From Streptomyces olindensis (lineage in GTDB: Bacteria > Actinomycetota > Actinomycetes > Streptomycetales > Streptomycetaceae), in the NCBI GenBank assembly GCA_000696115.1, contig JJOH01000098.1:1-64000 (forward strand): DNA of 64,000 nt, read 5' to 3'. How positions within the stretch are numbered: the stretch's first letter is position 1; each line of letters opens with the position of its first letter. The position numbers and the translations under genes were made by a program. Under the pieces are notes generated by a model. That model saw nothing but the letters and a program-made list of their open reading frames with translations. It was not told the DNA's origin and ran no database searches. Below, in pieces: positions 36,439-45,330 of this stretch.

Positions 36439-37224
36439 ATGCTCACCACCCGTTTTGTCACCGGTGCTCCGAACTGGATCGATCTCGGCGCACCCGACAT
36501 CGACGGCGCCGCCGCCTTCTACGGCGGCCTGTTCGGCTGGCGGTTCCAGCCGGGCGGTCCCGAGGTCGGCGGGTACGGCCTCTTCCAGCTCGGCGGCCGG
36601 ACGACCGCCGGGGGCATGCAGACCACGCCGGAGCAGGGCCCGCCCTCCTGGACGGTGTACTTCCAGGCCCCGGACGCGGACGCCACGGCGCGGGCGGCCG
36701 AGCAGGCACACGGCACGGTGCTGGTGCAGCCGATGGACGTGCAGGACCTGGGCCGCATGGCGATCCTCGCCGACCAGGCCGGGGTGCCCTTCGGCCTGTG
36801 GCAGCCGGGCCGGAACAAGGGCCTGGAGGTCGTCCAGGAGCCCGGCTCGCTGTGCTGGATCGAGCTGTACACGGCGGACGTCCCCGCCGCGGCCGCCTTC
36901 TACCACTCGGTGCTCGGCCTGGAGACGGCCGGCGTCGACTTCCCCGGCGGCACGTACACGACGTTCAACCCGGCCGGTGAGGGCGAGGACGCCATGTTCG
37001 GCGGTGTCGTACCGCTGGCCGACGACCCGGGCGAGCAGGAGGCCCACTGGCTGCCGTACTTCGAGATCGGCGACACGGACGCCACCGTCGCCCGGGCGCA
37101 GGAGCTGGGCGGCACGGTCCGCATGCCCGCCACCGACTTCCCCGGCGTCGGCCGCGTCGCCAAGCTGTCCGACCCGTACGGGGCACGCTTCGCGGTGATC
37201 CGCAGCGAGCCGCAACCCGGCTAG
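36439..37224 (+). CDS. VOC-superfamily protein with two glyoxalase-like domains
   Basis: A 261-residue protein made of two fused VOC modules (about residues 8-125 and 132-255). Each begins with the typical helix-strand, WIDLGAPDIDGAAAFYGGLF and WIELYTADVPAAAAFYHSVL, and each ends in a strand carrying conserved DPYG- or GVPFG-type turns. Such Streptomyces proteins are usually called hydroxylase or glyoxalase/bleomycin-resistance-like; enzymatic role is unknown. GAGGAGGG lies 5 nt before ATG 36439. It converges on the LacI-type gene with 18 nt between stops. Confidence 0.82.
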   Translation: MLTTRFVTGAPNWIDLGAPDIDGAAAFYGGLFGWRFQPGGPEVGGYGLFQLGGRTTAGGMQTTPEQGPPSWTVYFQAPDADATARAAEQAHGTVLVQPMDVQDLGRMAILADQAGVPFGLWQPGRNKGLEVVQEPGSLCWIELYTADVPAAAAFYHSVLGLETAGVDFPGGTYTTFNPAGEGEDAMFGGVVPLADDPGEQEAHWLPYFEIGDTDATVARAQELGGTVRMPATDFPGVGRVAKLSDPYGARFAVIRSEPQPG

Positions 37225-37242
37225 GGCCAGCGGGTCCGGCCG

Positions 37243-38280
37243 CTACGCGGAGGCCCGCCGTACCAGTGTCGTCGGCAGGACCACGCCGGACGGGGTGCCG
37301 GCGGCGCCCTCGCCGGGGGTGGCGCGGTCGAGGTCGCGCAGGAGGAGGCGGGCCATCAGGCGGCCCATCTCCTCGATGTCCTGGCGGACCGTCGTGAGCG
37401 GCGGGTCGGTCTGTTCCGCCACGGGCCGCATGTCGTCGAAGCCGATCACGGCCACGTCGTCGGGTACGCGCCGTCCGGCCTCCCGCAGGACGCGCAGCGC
37501 CCCCGAGGCCGTGAGGTCGTTGGCGGCGAAGACGGCGTCCACGTCCGGGCAGCGGTCGAGGAGTTCGCGCATCGCGCGCTCCCCTCCGGCCGGGGTGAAG
37601 TCGGCCTCGACGATCAGGGCCGGGTCGGCGTCCACCATGACGTCCCGGTAGCCGTCGAGCCGGTCCACCGCCGAGGTCTGGTCGAGCGCGCCGGTGATGT
37701 GCGCGATACGGGTGCGGCCGAGGCCGGCCAGGTGGCGGACGGCGTCGCGGGCACCGCCGCGGTTGTCGCTGTCGACGTAGACCACACCGCGCCGGTCGCC
37801 GCTCCAGCCGGGCCGCCCGCCGAACACGGTGGGGACACCGGCGCGCCGGATCAGCTCCGGCAGCGGGTCGTCGACGTGCAGGGAGAAGACGAGGGCCCCG
37901 TCGACGTGCCCGCCGGCGAGGTACCGGCCGACCCGGGCGTGATCGTCCCGGCCCTCCGTGAGCAGCAGCACGAGCTGGTTGTCGTGGGCCGTCAGCTCCT
38001 TGCTGATGCCGCGCAGCTGGAGCGCGAAGAACGGGTCGGCGAACACGCGGGTCTCCGGCTCGGCGACGACCACCGCGACCGCGTCGTGCCGCCGGGTCAC
38101 CAGGGAGCGGGCGGCCTGGTTGGGCACGTACCCGAGTTCGTCGACGGCCTTGCGGACCCGCTCGACGAGGGTGTCCCGCACCCCGTCCCCGCCGTTGACC
38201 ACGCGGGACACGGTGGCCCGCGAGACCCCGGCCCGGGCGGCCACGGCCTCCAGGGTGGGACGCGGCGCTGTGTCGGTCAC
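37243..38280 (-). CDS. LacI-family transcriptional repressor
   Basis: A 345-residue LacI-type regulator: HTH at about residues 9-32 (TLEAVAARAGVSRATVSRVV), hinge YVPNQAARSLVTRR, then a periplasmic-binding-like sugar domain (GGHVDGALVFSLHVDDPLPE, VDSDNRGGARDAVRHL, AVFAANDLTASGALRVL, VIGFDDMRPVAEQTDPPLTT). Probably senses a sugar or similar ligand. GTG 38280 is chosen for its AGGAG 7 nt ahead; GTG 38295 is possible. A perfect palindrome 58 nt upstream suggests autoregulation. No sugar transport genes adjoin, so the target is unclear; the sugar-dehydrogenase and DUF1080 genes a little to the right are candidates. Confidence 0.9.
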   Translation of the reverse strand: MTDTAPRPTLEAVAARAGVSRATVSRVVNGGDGVRDTLVERVRKAVDELGYVPNQAARSLVTRRHDAVAVVVAEPETRVFADPFFALQLRGISKELTAHDNQLVLLLTEGRDDHARVGRYLAGGHVDGALVFSLHVDDPLPELIRRAGVPTVFGGRPGWSGDRRGVVYVDSDNRGGARDAVRHLAGLGRTRIAHITGALDQTSAVDRLDGYRDVMVDADPALIVEADFTPAGGERAMRELLDRCPDVDAVFAANDLTASGALRVLREAGRRVPDDVAVIGFDDMRPVAEQTDPPLTTVRQDIEEMGRLMARLLLRDLDRATPGEGAAGTPSGVVLPTTLVRRASA

Positions 38281-38337
38281 TTCGGGGCTCCTCACCTGCG
38301 GCTGCGGATCAGGATAGCCCCGGGGCCGGGCCCGGGT

Positions 38338-38349
38338 GAGAGCGCTCTC
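38338..38349. promoter_or_regulatory. LacI-type operator palindrome
   Basis: GAGAGCGCTCTC is a perfect 12-bp palindrome with the central CG typical of LacI-family operators, between the slac stop and the lacI-type start. It probably mediates autorepression. I did not find another perfect copy in the promoters I inspected. Confidence 0.65.
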
Positions 38350-38386
38350 GCGCCCGTCTCTGAGAGCGGCCCGGCTCAGGTGCCGG

Positions 38387-39376
38387 TCAGTGCTCGTGCC
38401 CCTCCCGCTGCTCCGCGGACTGCCCGTGCCGCCCGTGCTCGTGCGGGTCGTAGCCGGGGATGGTCCCGTCCGGCTTCTTCACCAGGAACAGCCCCACCAT
38501 CCCCATGTCGGAGTGGCTCTGCACATGGCAGTGGTACATCCAGGCGCCGGCCCCCACCCCCTCCCCCGCGATCACCTGGAAGCCGAAGGAGTCGGCCGGG
38601 CCGGTGATCTTGTTGTCGATGACCTGGCTGGGGTCGTCGGGGCCGGTCAGCATGCCGGTGCGGTTGTCCGCCCAGCGGTGACCGTGCATGTGGAACGTGT
38701 GGTAGAACTCGCCGTGCGTGATCACGACGAACTCGACCCGGTCCCCCACCGTGGCCTCGAAGTTCGGCCCGGAGTGCGGCGGCCTGTTGTTGATGAGCAT
38801 GTCGTTGAAGACCACCGTGTGCGTCCGGTCGGGCAGGACGTCTCCCTTGCGCCGGACGATGACCGGCCCGTACAGGCCCTTCTGCAGCCCCTGGGTGCCG
38901 TGGTCCGTGCCGACGACGTGGTCGTGGTAGTGCCAGTAACCCGCACTGCCCGCCCGCCAGGTGCCGTCCTTGCGGCGGCCGGGGGCGTGGGCGCGCCAGG
39001 TGTAGGTGCGGGTGCCGCCCGGCTCGACGTGGCTGCGGTTCAGCTTCGTGCCGTCGCTGGTGATCTCGTAGTCCAGGCCGTGGACGTGCAGGCTCACCGC
39101 CACGTCCATGGTGTTCTCGAACTCGATGTGCAGGGTGTCGCCCTCGTTGAGTTCGATCAGCGGGCCGGGAACGGTGGCCTTGCCCTTCTCCAGGCCGTAG
39201 CCCATCTGACCGTCCGCCAGCTTCTCGGCGTACAGCTTGATGCGTTTCACCTCGCCCCCGGCGGGCGCGGTCTTGGCCGGGCCGTCGGCGCTGAGGGCCT
39301 CCGGCGCCACGGACAACGATGTCGCGACGGCCGCGCCGCCCAGCAGGACCCGCCGGTTGAAGCTGCGTCTGTCCAT
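38387..39376 (-). CDS. slac: Small two-domain laccase (SLAC), Tat-exported multicopper oxidase
   Basis: A 329-residue two-domain laccase nearly identical in layout to S. coelicolor SLAC (SCO6712). The Tat signal is MDRRSFNRRVLLGGAAVATS. Copper ligands are in SLHVHGLD, YWHYHDHVVG, FHMHGHRW and MYHCHVQSHSDMGM, the last supplying the T1 Cys and His. It oxidises phenols with reduction of O2 to water as a homotrimer outside the cell. The His-rich tail (PHEHGRHG..EGHEH) is common in this group. ATG 39376 has GGGGAG 6 nt ahead; the in-frame ATG 39403 would bury the Tat motif. Divergent from the ThuA/sugar-dehydrogenase and cupredoxin/DUF1080 genes. Confidence 0.95.
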   Translation of the reverse strand: MDRRSFNRRVLLGGAAVATSLSVAPEALSADGPAKTAPAGGEVKRIKLYAEKLADGQMGYGLEKGKATVPGPLIELNEGDTLHIEFENTMDVAVSLHVHGLDYEITSDGTKLNRSHVEPGGTRTYTWRAHAPGRRKDGTWRAGSAGYWHYHDHVVGTDHGTQGLQKGLYGPVIVRRKGDVLPDRTHTVVFNDMLINNRPPHSGPNFEATVGDRVEFVVITHGEFYHTFHMHGHRWADNRTGMLTGPDDPSQVIDNKITGPADSFGFQVIAGEGVGAGAWMYHCHVQSHSDMGMVGLFLVKKPDGTIPGYDPHEHGRHGQSAEQREGHEH

Positions 39377-39565
39377 GCGGAACTCCCCACCCTGGTAAGG
39401 CATTTACGGAGGCGTACCTGTGATGAACCTGTGAGACGGTACCGGCCGGATGCCGGTTTATCCACACTCAAGACAAAGTTGGTGCCATCCCGGTCATAGG
39501 TATTGGCGGGATGGGCAAAGGGGTTTAGCTTCCTTGGCGGTGTTGCTGTGACCGAGGAGGTGCCC

Positions 39566-42043
39566 ATGCACTTACGAGGGCTGAGCAAGAGAAGACGCGT
39601 CTGGGCGGCCTCCTTGGCCGCCGGTGCCGTGACCGCCGGGCTGCTGTCGGGCCCCGCCGCGAGTGCGCGTCCCTATCCGGAACCACCCCTGACAACGATG
39701 TCGATCAAGTCGCCGCCGGGCGGCGCGAACGTACGGGTGCTGATCTTCCACGGTTCCGCGGCCGGGGAGGAGTCGCCGGTCGTCAACGCCGGGATCGAGG
39801 CCATCGAGGACATCGGCCTGTCGGGTCCCGCGAACCGCCGTTTCAAGGTGCAGGCCACCGGCGACGCCTCGGTGTTCACCGACGGGACGAGGCTCGGCCG
39901 CTTCAACGCGATCGTGTTCCTGACCGGGGGCGGCGACGTCCTGGACCCGGAGCAGGAGGCGGGCCTGGAGGCGTACATGGAGGCCGGCGGCGGGTTCCTC
40001 GGCATCCATGACGCGGCGCGCGCGGAACCGTACTCGGACTGGTTCACCGGTCTGGTCGGTGCCCGCCCGGCCGCGTCGAGCCCCGCGGCCGTGCAGCGGG
40101 CGACCGTGGAGGTCGGCGACCGCCGGCACCCGGCGGCCACGGACCTGCCGGTGCAGTGGAAACGCCCGGACAAGTGGCTGAACTGGGTGAAGAACCCCTC
40201 GGGCGAGGTCCACACGGTGGCCCGGGTGCGGGAGTCGACGTACCAGCCGGGGACGGGGGCCAACGGCTGGGACCACCCCGTCAGTTGGTGCCGGGACTAC
40301 GACGGCGGCCGCTCCTTCTACACCGGCATGGGCGGCACGGTGTCGTCGTACGACGAGACCGACTTCCGGGCCCACCTGCGCGGCGCGCTGATGTGGACGA
40401 CCCGGCTGGAGCAGGCCGACTGCAAGGCCACCATCAACGCCAACTACGCGGCGGAGCGGCTGACCAAGCCCAACCAGCCGGGGCAGAACGACCAGATCGG
40501 CGAGCCGCACGGGCTGGTCACCGCCCCCGACGGCCGGGTCTTCTACATCGGCCGGGGCGGTGCCGACTCCTCGCAGCCGGTGATCACCGACTGGAACAAC
40601 CCCGACATCGGCAAGGGCAAGGGCGAGATCCACGTCTACGACCCGAGGACCAAGCAGGTCACCCTGGCCGGCGCGCTGACCGTCTTCGGCAACAAGGGCG
40701 GCGGCGACGAACTGATCAAGGTCGAGGAAGGCCTGCTCGGCATCGAACTGGACCCGAAGTTCGCGCAGAACGGGTGGGTGTACCTGCACTACACACCGCA
40801 CGAGCGGATCGACCGCGAGACGCGGATGGCGGAGCGGCGGGTCTCCCGGTTCACCCTCGACCAGGCCACCAACAAGCTGGACCTCGCCAGTGAGAAGGTG
40901 CTCCTCAAGTGGCCGGTGCAGATCCACAGTTGTTGCCACGCGGGCGGCGGGATGGCCTGGGACTCCAAGGGCAACCTGTACATCGCCACCGGTGACAACA
41001 ACTCCAGCGGCTTCAGCGGCGGTTACTCCGGCAACAACCCGGAGCCGAACTACAAGGGCGTCTCGTTCGCGGACGCGCGCCGCACGGCCGGCAACACCAA
41101 CAACCTCAACGGCAAGATCCTGCGCATCCACCCGGAGCCGGACGACACGTACACGCTGCCCGAGGGCAACCTCTTCACCGGGAAGGAGACCGACGAGGGC
41201 GGCGGCAAGACGCGCGGCGAGATCTATGTGATGGGCGTGCGGAACCCGGCGCGCATCTTCGTCGACAAGTCGACCGACGTGCTCTACGCGGGCTGGGTCG
41301 GACCGGACGCGAGCGGGCCCTCCACGACCTGGGGTCCGGCCAAGTACGACACGTTCGCCGCCATCACGAAGGCGGGCAACCGCGGCTGGCCGTACTGCAT
41401 GGGCAACAAGCAGCCCTACCGGGACCGCAACCTGCCGGACCCGTCCAAGCCGCTGGGCTGGTACGACTGCGACCACCCGAAGAACGAGTCGCCGAACAAC
41501 GACGGCCTGGTCAACCTGCCGCCGGTGACCGGCAACAACATCTGGTACTCGCCCTCGGGCGGCGCGCCGGACTACCCGCGGGACGCGAACGGTGTCCCGT
41601 CGTACAAGCCGGAGGAGGCCACGTACAAGCTGCCCTGGCTCAAGGGCGGCGGCCAGGCGGCGATGAACGGGCCGGTGTACCGGTCCGACGCGGTCGCGGC
41701 CGACAGCACCGTCAAGTGGCCGGCCTACTGGGACGGCAAGTGGTTCGTCGGCGACTTCTACGACGCCGACCAGCCGCGCCACGCGGTGCTGATGGACCCG
41801 AAGACGCAAGGAGACGGCGGTCTGCCGGTGCACGCGGAGTCGCTGAAGAAGATCGTGCCGATCGGCAACGACGGCATCAAGAACCTGATGGACTGGAAGT
41901 TCGGTCCGGACGGCGCGCTGTACGTCCTCGACTACGGGCGCGGCTTCTTCACCTCGGACTCCAAGTCGGCCCTGTGGCGGGTCGTCTACAAGGGCGGCGG
42001 GCCGACCCCGGCCGCCGGGCAGCTGGCGAGGGGGACCGAGTGA
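39566..42043 (+). CDS. Secreted ThuA-domain plus glucose/sorbosone dehydrogenase-like protein, TTA-containing
   Basis: An 825-residue two-domain exported protein. Signal peptide at residues 1-35 (KRRRVWAASLAAGAVTAGLL). Residues about 50-290 are a ThuA (class I GATase-like) domain: VRVLIFHGSAAGEESPVVNA, VFLTGGGDVLDPEQEAGLEA, GGGFLGIHDAARAEPYSDWF. Residues about 320-815 are a soluble PQQ/sorbosone dehydrogenase-type propeller: EPHGLVTAPDGRVFYIGRGG, GLLGIELDPKFAQNGWVYLH, LYIATGDNNSSGFSGGYSGN, GVRNPARIFVD. Likely oxidises or processes a sugar outside the cell. Codon 3 (39572-39574) is TTA. GAGGAGG precedes ATG 39566. Its stop overlaps the next start (GTGA). Confidence 0.85.
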   Translation: MHLRGLSKRRRVWAASLAAGAVTAGLLSGPAASARPYPEPPLTTMSIKSPPGGANVRVLIFHGSAAGEESPVVNAGIEAIEDIGLSGPANRRFKVQATGDASVFTDGTRLGRFNAIVFLTGGGDVLDPEQEAGLEAYMEAGGGFLGIHDAARAEPYSDWFTGLVGARPAASSPAAVQRATVEVGDRRHPAATDLPVQWKRPDKWLNWVKNPSGEVHTVARVRESTYQPGTGANGWDHPVSWCRDYDGGRSFYTGMGGTVSSYDETDFRAHLRGALMWTTRLEQADCKATINANYAAERLTKPNQPGQNDQIGEPHGLVTAPDGRVFYIGRGGADSSQPVITDWNNPDIGKGKGEIHVYDPRTKQVTLAGALTVFGNKGGGDELIKVEEGLLGIELDPKFAQNGWVYLHYTPHERIDRETRMAERRVSRFTLDQATNKLDLASEKVLLKWPVQIHSCCHAGGGMAWDSKGNLYIATGDNNSSGFSGGYSGNNPEPNYKGVSFADARRTAGNTNNLNGKILRIHPEPDDTYTLPEGNLFTGKETDEGGGKTRGEIYVMGVRNPARIFVDKSTDVLYAGWVGPDASGPSTTWGPAKYDTFAAITKAGNRGWPYCMGNKQPYRDRNLPDPSKPLGWYDCDHPKNESPNNDGLVNLPPVTGNNIWYSPSGGAPDYPRDANGVPSYKPEEATYKLPWLKGGGQAAMNGPVYRSDAVAADSTVKWPAYWDGKWFVGDFYDADQPRHAVLMDPKTQGDGGLPVHAESLKKIVPIGNDGIKNLMDWKFGPDGALYVLDYGRGFFTSDSKSALWRVVYKGGGPTPAAGQLARGTE

Positions 42044-44241
42044 CACGGCACCTACCGCACCGAAGGTTCTGGGCCGCCCTGCTGGCCGCCCTGCTCGTGA
42101 TGCTCGGCGTGCAGGCGATGCCCGCCGCCGGGCAGGCACAGGCGCCGGCCGCCGAACAGGTGCTCACCTGGACGGCCGGCAACGACATCGACAAGTACCT
42201 GTCGGCGCCGAAGACGGCGGTCGCCGGTCAGGCCACCATCGTCTTCGAGAACAGCACGGCCACCGGCAACACCACGGGCATGCCGCACACGCTGACGTTC
42301 GTGACCAGCGATCCCGAGTTCAACAGCGACGTGCAGCTCAACATCCTGGCCAACCCGAACGACGCCCAGGGCGGCAAGCACACCGCCCAGGTCACGCTCA
42401 CGCCCGGCCGGTACTTCTACCACTGCACGATCCCCGGCCACGGCCAGATGCAGGGCATCCTCACGGTGACCGAGGGCACGGGCGAGGACACCACGGCGCC
42501 CGAGGCGTCGGCGCACGTCAGCGGCACGCAGAACACGCAGGGCCAGTACGTCGGCTCCGCGAGCGTGGCGCTGCACGCCACCGACGAGGGCGGCTCGGGT
42601 CTGGACCGGATCGAGTACGCGCTCGGCGACGCGGGCGCCTGGCAGCCGTACACCACGCCGGTCGTGGTCGACCAGGTCGGCGATCACACGGTTCGCTACC
42701 GGGCGTTCGACAAGGCGGGCAACGTCTCCGCCGAGAAGAGCACCCAGTTCACGGTCGTGGCACCGCAGTCGGACGACACCACCGCGCCGGAGACCTCGGC
42801 GACGGTGACCGGCGAGCGGGACCCGGACGGGGCGTACATCGACATGGCGACGGTCACCGTCTCCGCCTCCGACACCGGTTCCGGGGTCAACACCATCGAG
42901 TACGCGATCGGTTCCGGCGCCTGGCAGCCGTACACCGCGCCCGTGATGGTGCACCAGGTGGGCGAGCACACCGTCCGCTACCGCGCCACCGACAAGGCGG
43001 GCAACGTGGCGGCGGAGAAGAACGTGCGGTTCACGGTCGTCGCGGCGCCGCCGCAGGACACGACCCCGCCGGTGACGGGCGTGACCGTGGAGGGCACGAG
43101 GAACTCCGACGGGGCGTACGTCAACAGCGCCCGGGTGACCGTCACGGCCACCGACGCGCACGGCTCGGGCGTCGAGCGGATCGAGTACTCGCTCGACGGC
43201 GGGCCGTACCTGGCCTACTCGGCGCCGGTGGTGGTGGACCGGGCCGGTGCGCACACCGTGGCGTACCGGGCGACCGACAAGGCCGGCAACACCTCGGCGG
43301 CCCGCAGCGTGACCTTCACGGTCGTCTCCGGCGGGGTCCCGGCGCCGGACTGCCCGGAGTACGACGAGCGGCTGACGGTGTTCGTCGGCGAGGTCGACTC
43401 GGGGGTGCGCAACCGGGTCACCGACAACCGGTGCCGGATCGGCGAACTGATCGAGGACGAGAAGGAGTGGACGTCCCACGCGCTGTTCCTCAAGCACGTC
43501 ACGTCCGTCCTGGACGCGCTGCTGAAGGAAGGCGTGATCGACCAGCGCGAGTACAACGCCATCCGCAAGGCCGCCCGCCAGTCGGGCATCGGCAAACCGG
43601 GGCAGACCGAGGGCTACCGGGCGATCTTCGACGGCAGCGCGGAGTCCCTGGCCACGTGGCGGCACGTGGGCGGCGGTTCGTTCGGGCTGAACCCGGACGG
43701 GACGATCACCTCCAGCGCCACGACGCCGGGCATGGGCATGCTGTGGTTCCCGCAGCGCAAGTACGGCGACTTCTCACTGAAGCTCCAGTGGCGTGACGAC
43801 GCACCCGGCACCGGCAACGCCAACTCGGGCGTCTTCGTCCGCTTCCCCTGGGTCCACGACCACCCGGAGGAGCCGCGCCCGGAGTGGGTCGCCATCAAGT
43901 ACGGGCACGAGGTGCAGGTGCTCGACCGCCCCGACGGCGACATGTACAAGACCGGCTCGATCTACGGCTTCGACCGCGTGGGTCTCGCCGGTGCCGGCGT
44001 GACGCAGAAGGGCACCTGGAACGACTACGAGATCCGGGTGGAGGGCCAGCACTACTCGGTCTTCCGCAACGGCGTGCTGATCAACGAGTTCGACAACACC
44101 GGCGGTCAGGAGTTCACCCCGCCCCGCGCGGACGACCCGGGCACGGACGGGCGGCGCTTCGCCTCCGGCTACATCGGGCTCCAGGTGCACGGCACCACGG
44201 ACGTGGTCTCGTTCCGCGACATCCGGATCAAGGAGTTGTAG
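42040..44241 (+). CDS. Secreted blue-copper (plastocyanin-like) protein with Ig-like repeats and C-terminal DUF1080
   Basis: A 733-residue exported multidomain protein. Signal peptide to about residue 35 (FWAALLAALLVMLGVQAMPA). Residues 40-150 form a cupredoxin with copper ligands in GMPHTLTF (His) and YHCTIPGHGQM (Cys, His, Met). Three Ig-like/OmpL47-type repeats of about 95 residues follow (to about 435), each with TTAPETSATVTG-, GSGVNTIEYAIGSG- and VGEHTVRYRATDKAGN-like segments. The C-terminal 220 residues are DUF1080 (3-keto-disaccharide hydrolase, LamG-like; GYRAIFDGSAESLATWRHVG, VFVRFPWVHDHPEEP). It is coupled to the sugar-dehydrogenase gene by a 4-nt overlap. Confidence 0.85.
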   Translation: MTRHLPHRRFWAALLAALLVMLGVQAMPAAGQAQAPAAEQVLTWTAGNDIDKYLSAPKTAVAGQATIVFENSTATGNTTGMPHTLTFVTSDPEFNSDVQLNILANPNDAQGGKHTAQVTLTPGRYFYHCTIPGHGQMQGILTVTEGTGEDTTAPEASAHVSGTQNTQGQYVGSASVALHATDEGGSGLDRIEYALGDAGAWQPYTTPVVVDQVGDHTVRYRAFDKAGNVSAEKSTQFTVVAPQSDDTTAPETSATVTGERDPDGAYIDMATVTVSASDTGSGVNTIEYAIGSGAWQPYTAPVMVHQVGEHTVRYRATDKAGNVAAEKNVRFTVVAAPPQDTTPPVTGVTVEGTRNSDGAYVNSARVTVTATDAHGSGVERIEYSLDGGPYLAYSAPVVVDRAGAHTVAYRATDKAGNTSAARSVTFTVVSGGVPAPDCPEYDERLTVFVGEVDSGVRNRVTDNRCRIGELIEDEKEWTSHALFLKHVTSVLDALLKEGVIDQREYNAIRKAARQSGIGKPGQTEGYRAIFDGSAESLATWRHVGGGSFGLNPDGTITSSATTPGMGMLWFPQRKYGDFSLKLQWRDDAPGTGNANSGVFVRFPWVHDHPEEPRPEWVAIKYGHEVQVLDRPDGDMYKTGSIYGFDRVGLAGAGVTQKGTWNDYEIRVEGQHYSVFRNGVLINEFDNTGGQEFTPPRADDPGTDGRRFASGYIGLQVHGTTDVVSFRDIRIKEL

Positions 44242-45256
44242 GAGGCGCCTGCTTGCGGGCCCTGCTCGGCTGTACCCGTCTGGGCTCCCCCGGCATCTTC
44301 GGATACTCGGGCGGGTACGGCAGGTCGCCCAGCCCGTGGTCGTGTTCGTCGCGGCGGGCGAGGTCGAGCAGGGCCTCCAGGGAGTAGCGGTGGTCGTCCA
44401 TGTCCGCGTGCACGTCGCCGAGTTCGGCGAAGCGCGCGGGCATGGTCCCGAGGTCGAAGTCCCGCGGGTGCGCGACCCCTACCTCGTCCCAGCGCAGGGG
44501 CGCGGAGACGGGGGCGTGCGGGCGGGGGCGTACCGAGTAGGCGGAGGCGATCGTGCGGTCGCGGGCCGTCTGGTTGTAGTCGAGGAAGATGCGCTCGCCG
44601 CGCTCCTCCTTCCACCACTTGATGGTGACCTGCTCCGGCATCCGCCGCTCCATCTCCCGGCCGACGGCGATGGCGGCGCGCCGGACCTGGGTGAAGGTCC
44701 ACCGCGGCTCGATGGGCACGAACACGTGCAGGCCCCGGCCGCCCGAGGTCTTGGGGAAGCCGCGCAGTCCGCCGAACTCGTCGAGCACCGCCCGCAGTTC
44801 GTGGGCGGCGCGGACGGCGTCCTCGTAGTCGGTGCCGGGCTGCGGGTCGAGGTCGATGCGCAGTTCGTCGGGGCGGTCCACGTCGTCGCGGCGGACCGGC
44901 CAGGGGTGGAAGGTGAGGGTGCCGAACTGGGCGGCCCACACCACCGCGCCGACCTCGGTGGGGCACATCTCGTCGGCGCTGCGGCCGCTGGGGAAGGTGA
45001 TGTGCGCGGTCGGGATCCAGTCGGGCATGTTCTTCGGCGCCCGCTTCTGGAAGAAGTTCTCACCGGTCACACCCTCGGGGTAGCGCTCCAGGGTGGTGGG
45101 CCGGTCGCGCAGGGCGCGCAGGATGCCGGGGCCGACGGCCAGGTAGTAGCGGGCGAGGTCCAGCTTGGTGAAACCGCGCTCGGGAAAGAAGACCTTGTCC
45201 GGGCTGGACAGCCGCACGCTCCGGCCGTCCACCTCCAGTTCCACCGCGTCACCCAT
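44228..45256 (-). CDS. LigD-type polymerase/primase domain protein (non-homologous end joining)
   Basis: A 342-residue stand-alone LigD polymerase (AEP superfamily). It matches the Pol domain of LigD: SSPDKVFFPERGFTKLDLAR, AVVWAAQFGTLTFHPWPVR, the catalytic LRIDLDPQPG (two Asp), KTSGGRGLHVFVPI and DYNQTARDRTIASAYSVR. It can add nucleotides at breaks and act with Ku and a ligase. ATG 45256 is leaderless-looking, 7 nt behind TACCGT; the longer frame to 45292 is rejected. It is divergent from the ATP-dependent ligase, suggesting shared control. It overlaps the DUF1080 gene end by 14 nt. No Ku gene is in this window. Confidence 0.9.
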   Translation of the reverse strand: MGDAVELEVDGRSVRLSSPDKVFFPERGFTKLDLARYYLAVGPGILRALRDRPTTLERYPEGVTGENFFQKRAPKNMPDWIPTAHITFPSGRSADEMCPTEVGAVVWAAQFGTLTFHPWPVRRDDVDRPDELRIDLDPQPGTDYEDAVRAAHELRAVLDEFGGLRGFPKTSGGRGLHVFVPIEPRWTFTQVRRAAIAVGREMERRMPEQVTIKWWKEERGERIFLDYNQTARDRTIASAYSVRPRPHAPVSAPLRWDEVGVAHPRDFDLGTMPARFAELGDVHADMDDHRYSLEALLDLARRDEHDHGLGDLPYPPEYPKMPGEPRRVQPSRARKQAPPTTP

Positions 45257-45263
45257 GTCCGTC

Positions 45264-45269
45264 ACGGTA
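45264..45269 (-). promoter_or_regulatory. -10 element TACCGT, leaderless start of the LigD-type polymerase gene
   Basis: On the minus strand TACCGT is followed by 7 nt and then ATG 45256, without a ribosome-binding site. It lies in the 74-bp divergent region shared with the ligase gene. Confidence 0.45.
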
Positions 45270-45330
45270 GGCGCAGCCCGCGCACCGCGCATATCGGGCG
45301 CACCGGGTCATACAGGCGCAGAATCGAGCC

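Noticed and set aside
38296..38386. Separate small gene between the LacI-type gene and slac
   Set aside because: No start with an RBS; the region is explained by the operator and promoter of the repressor gene.
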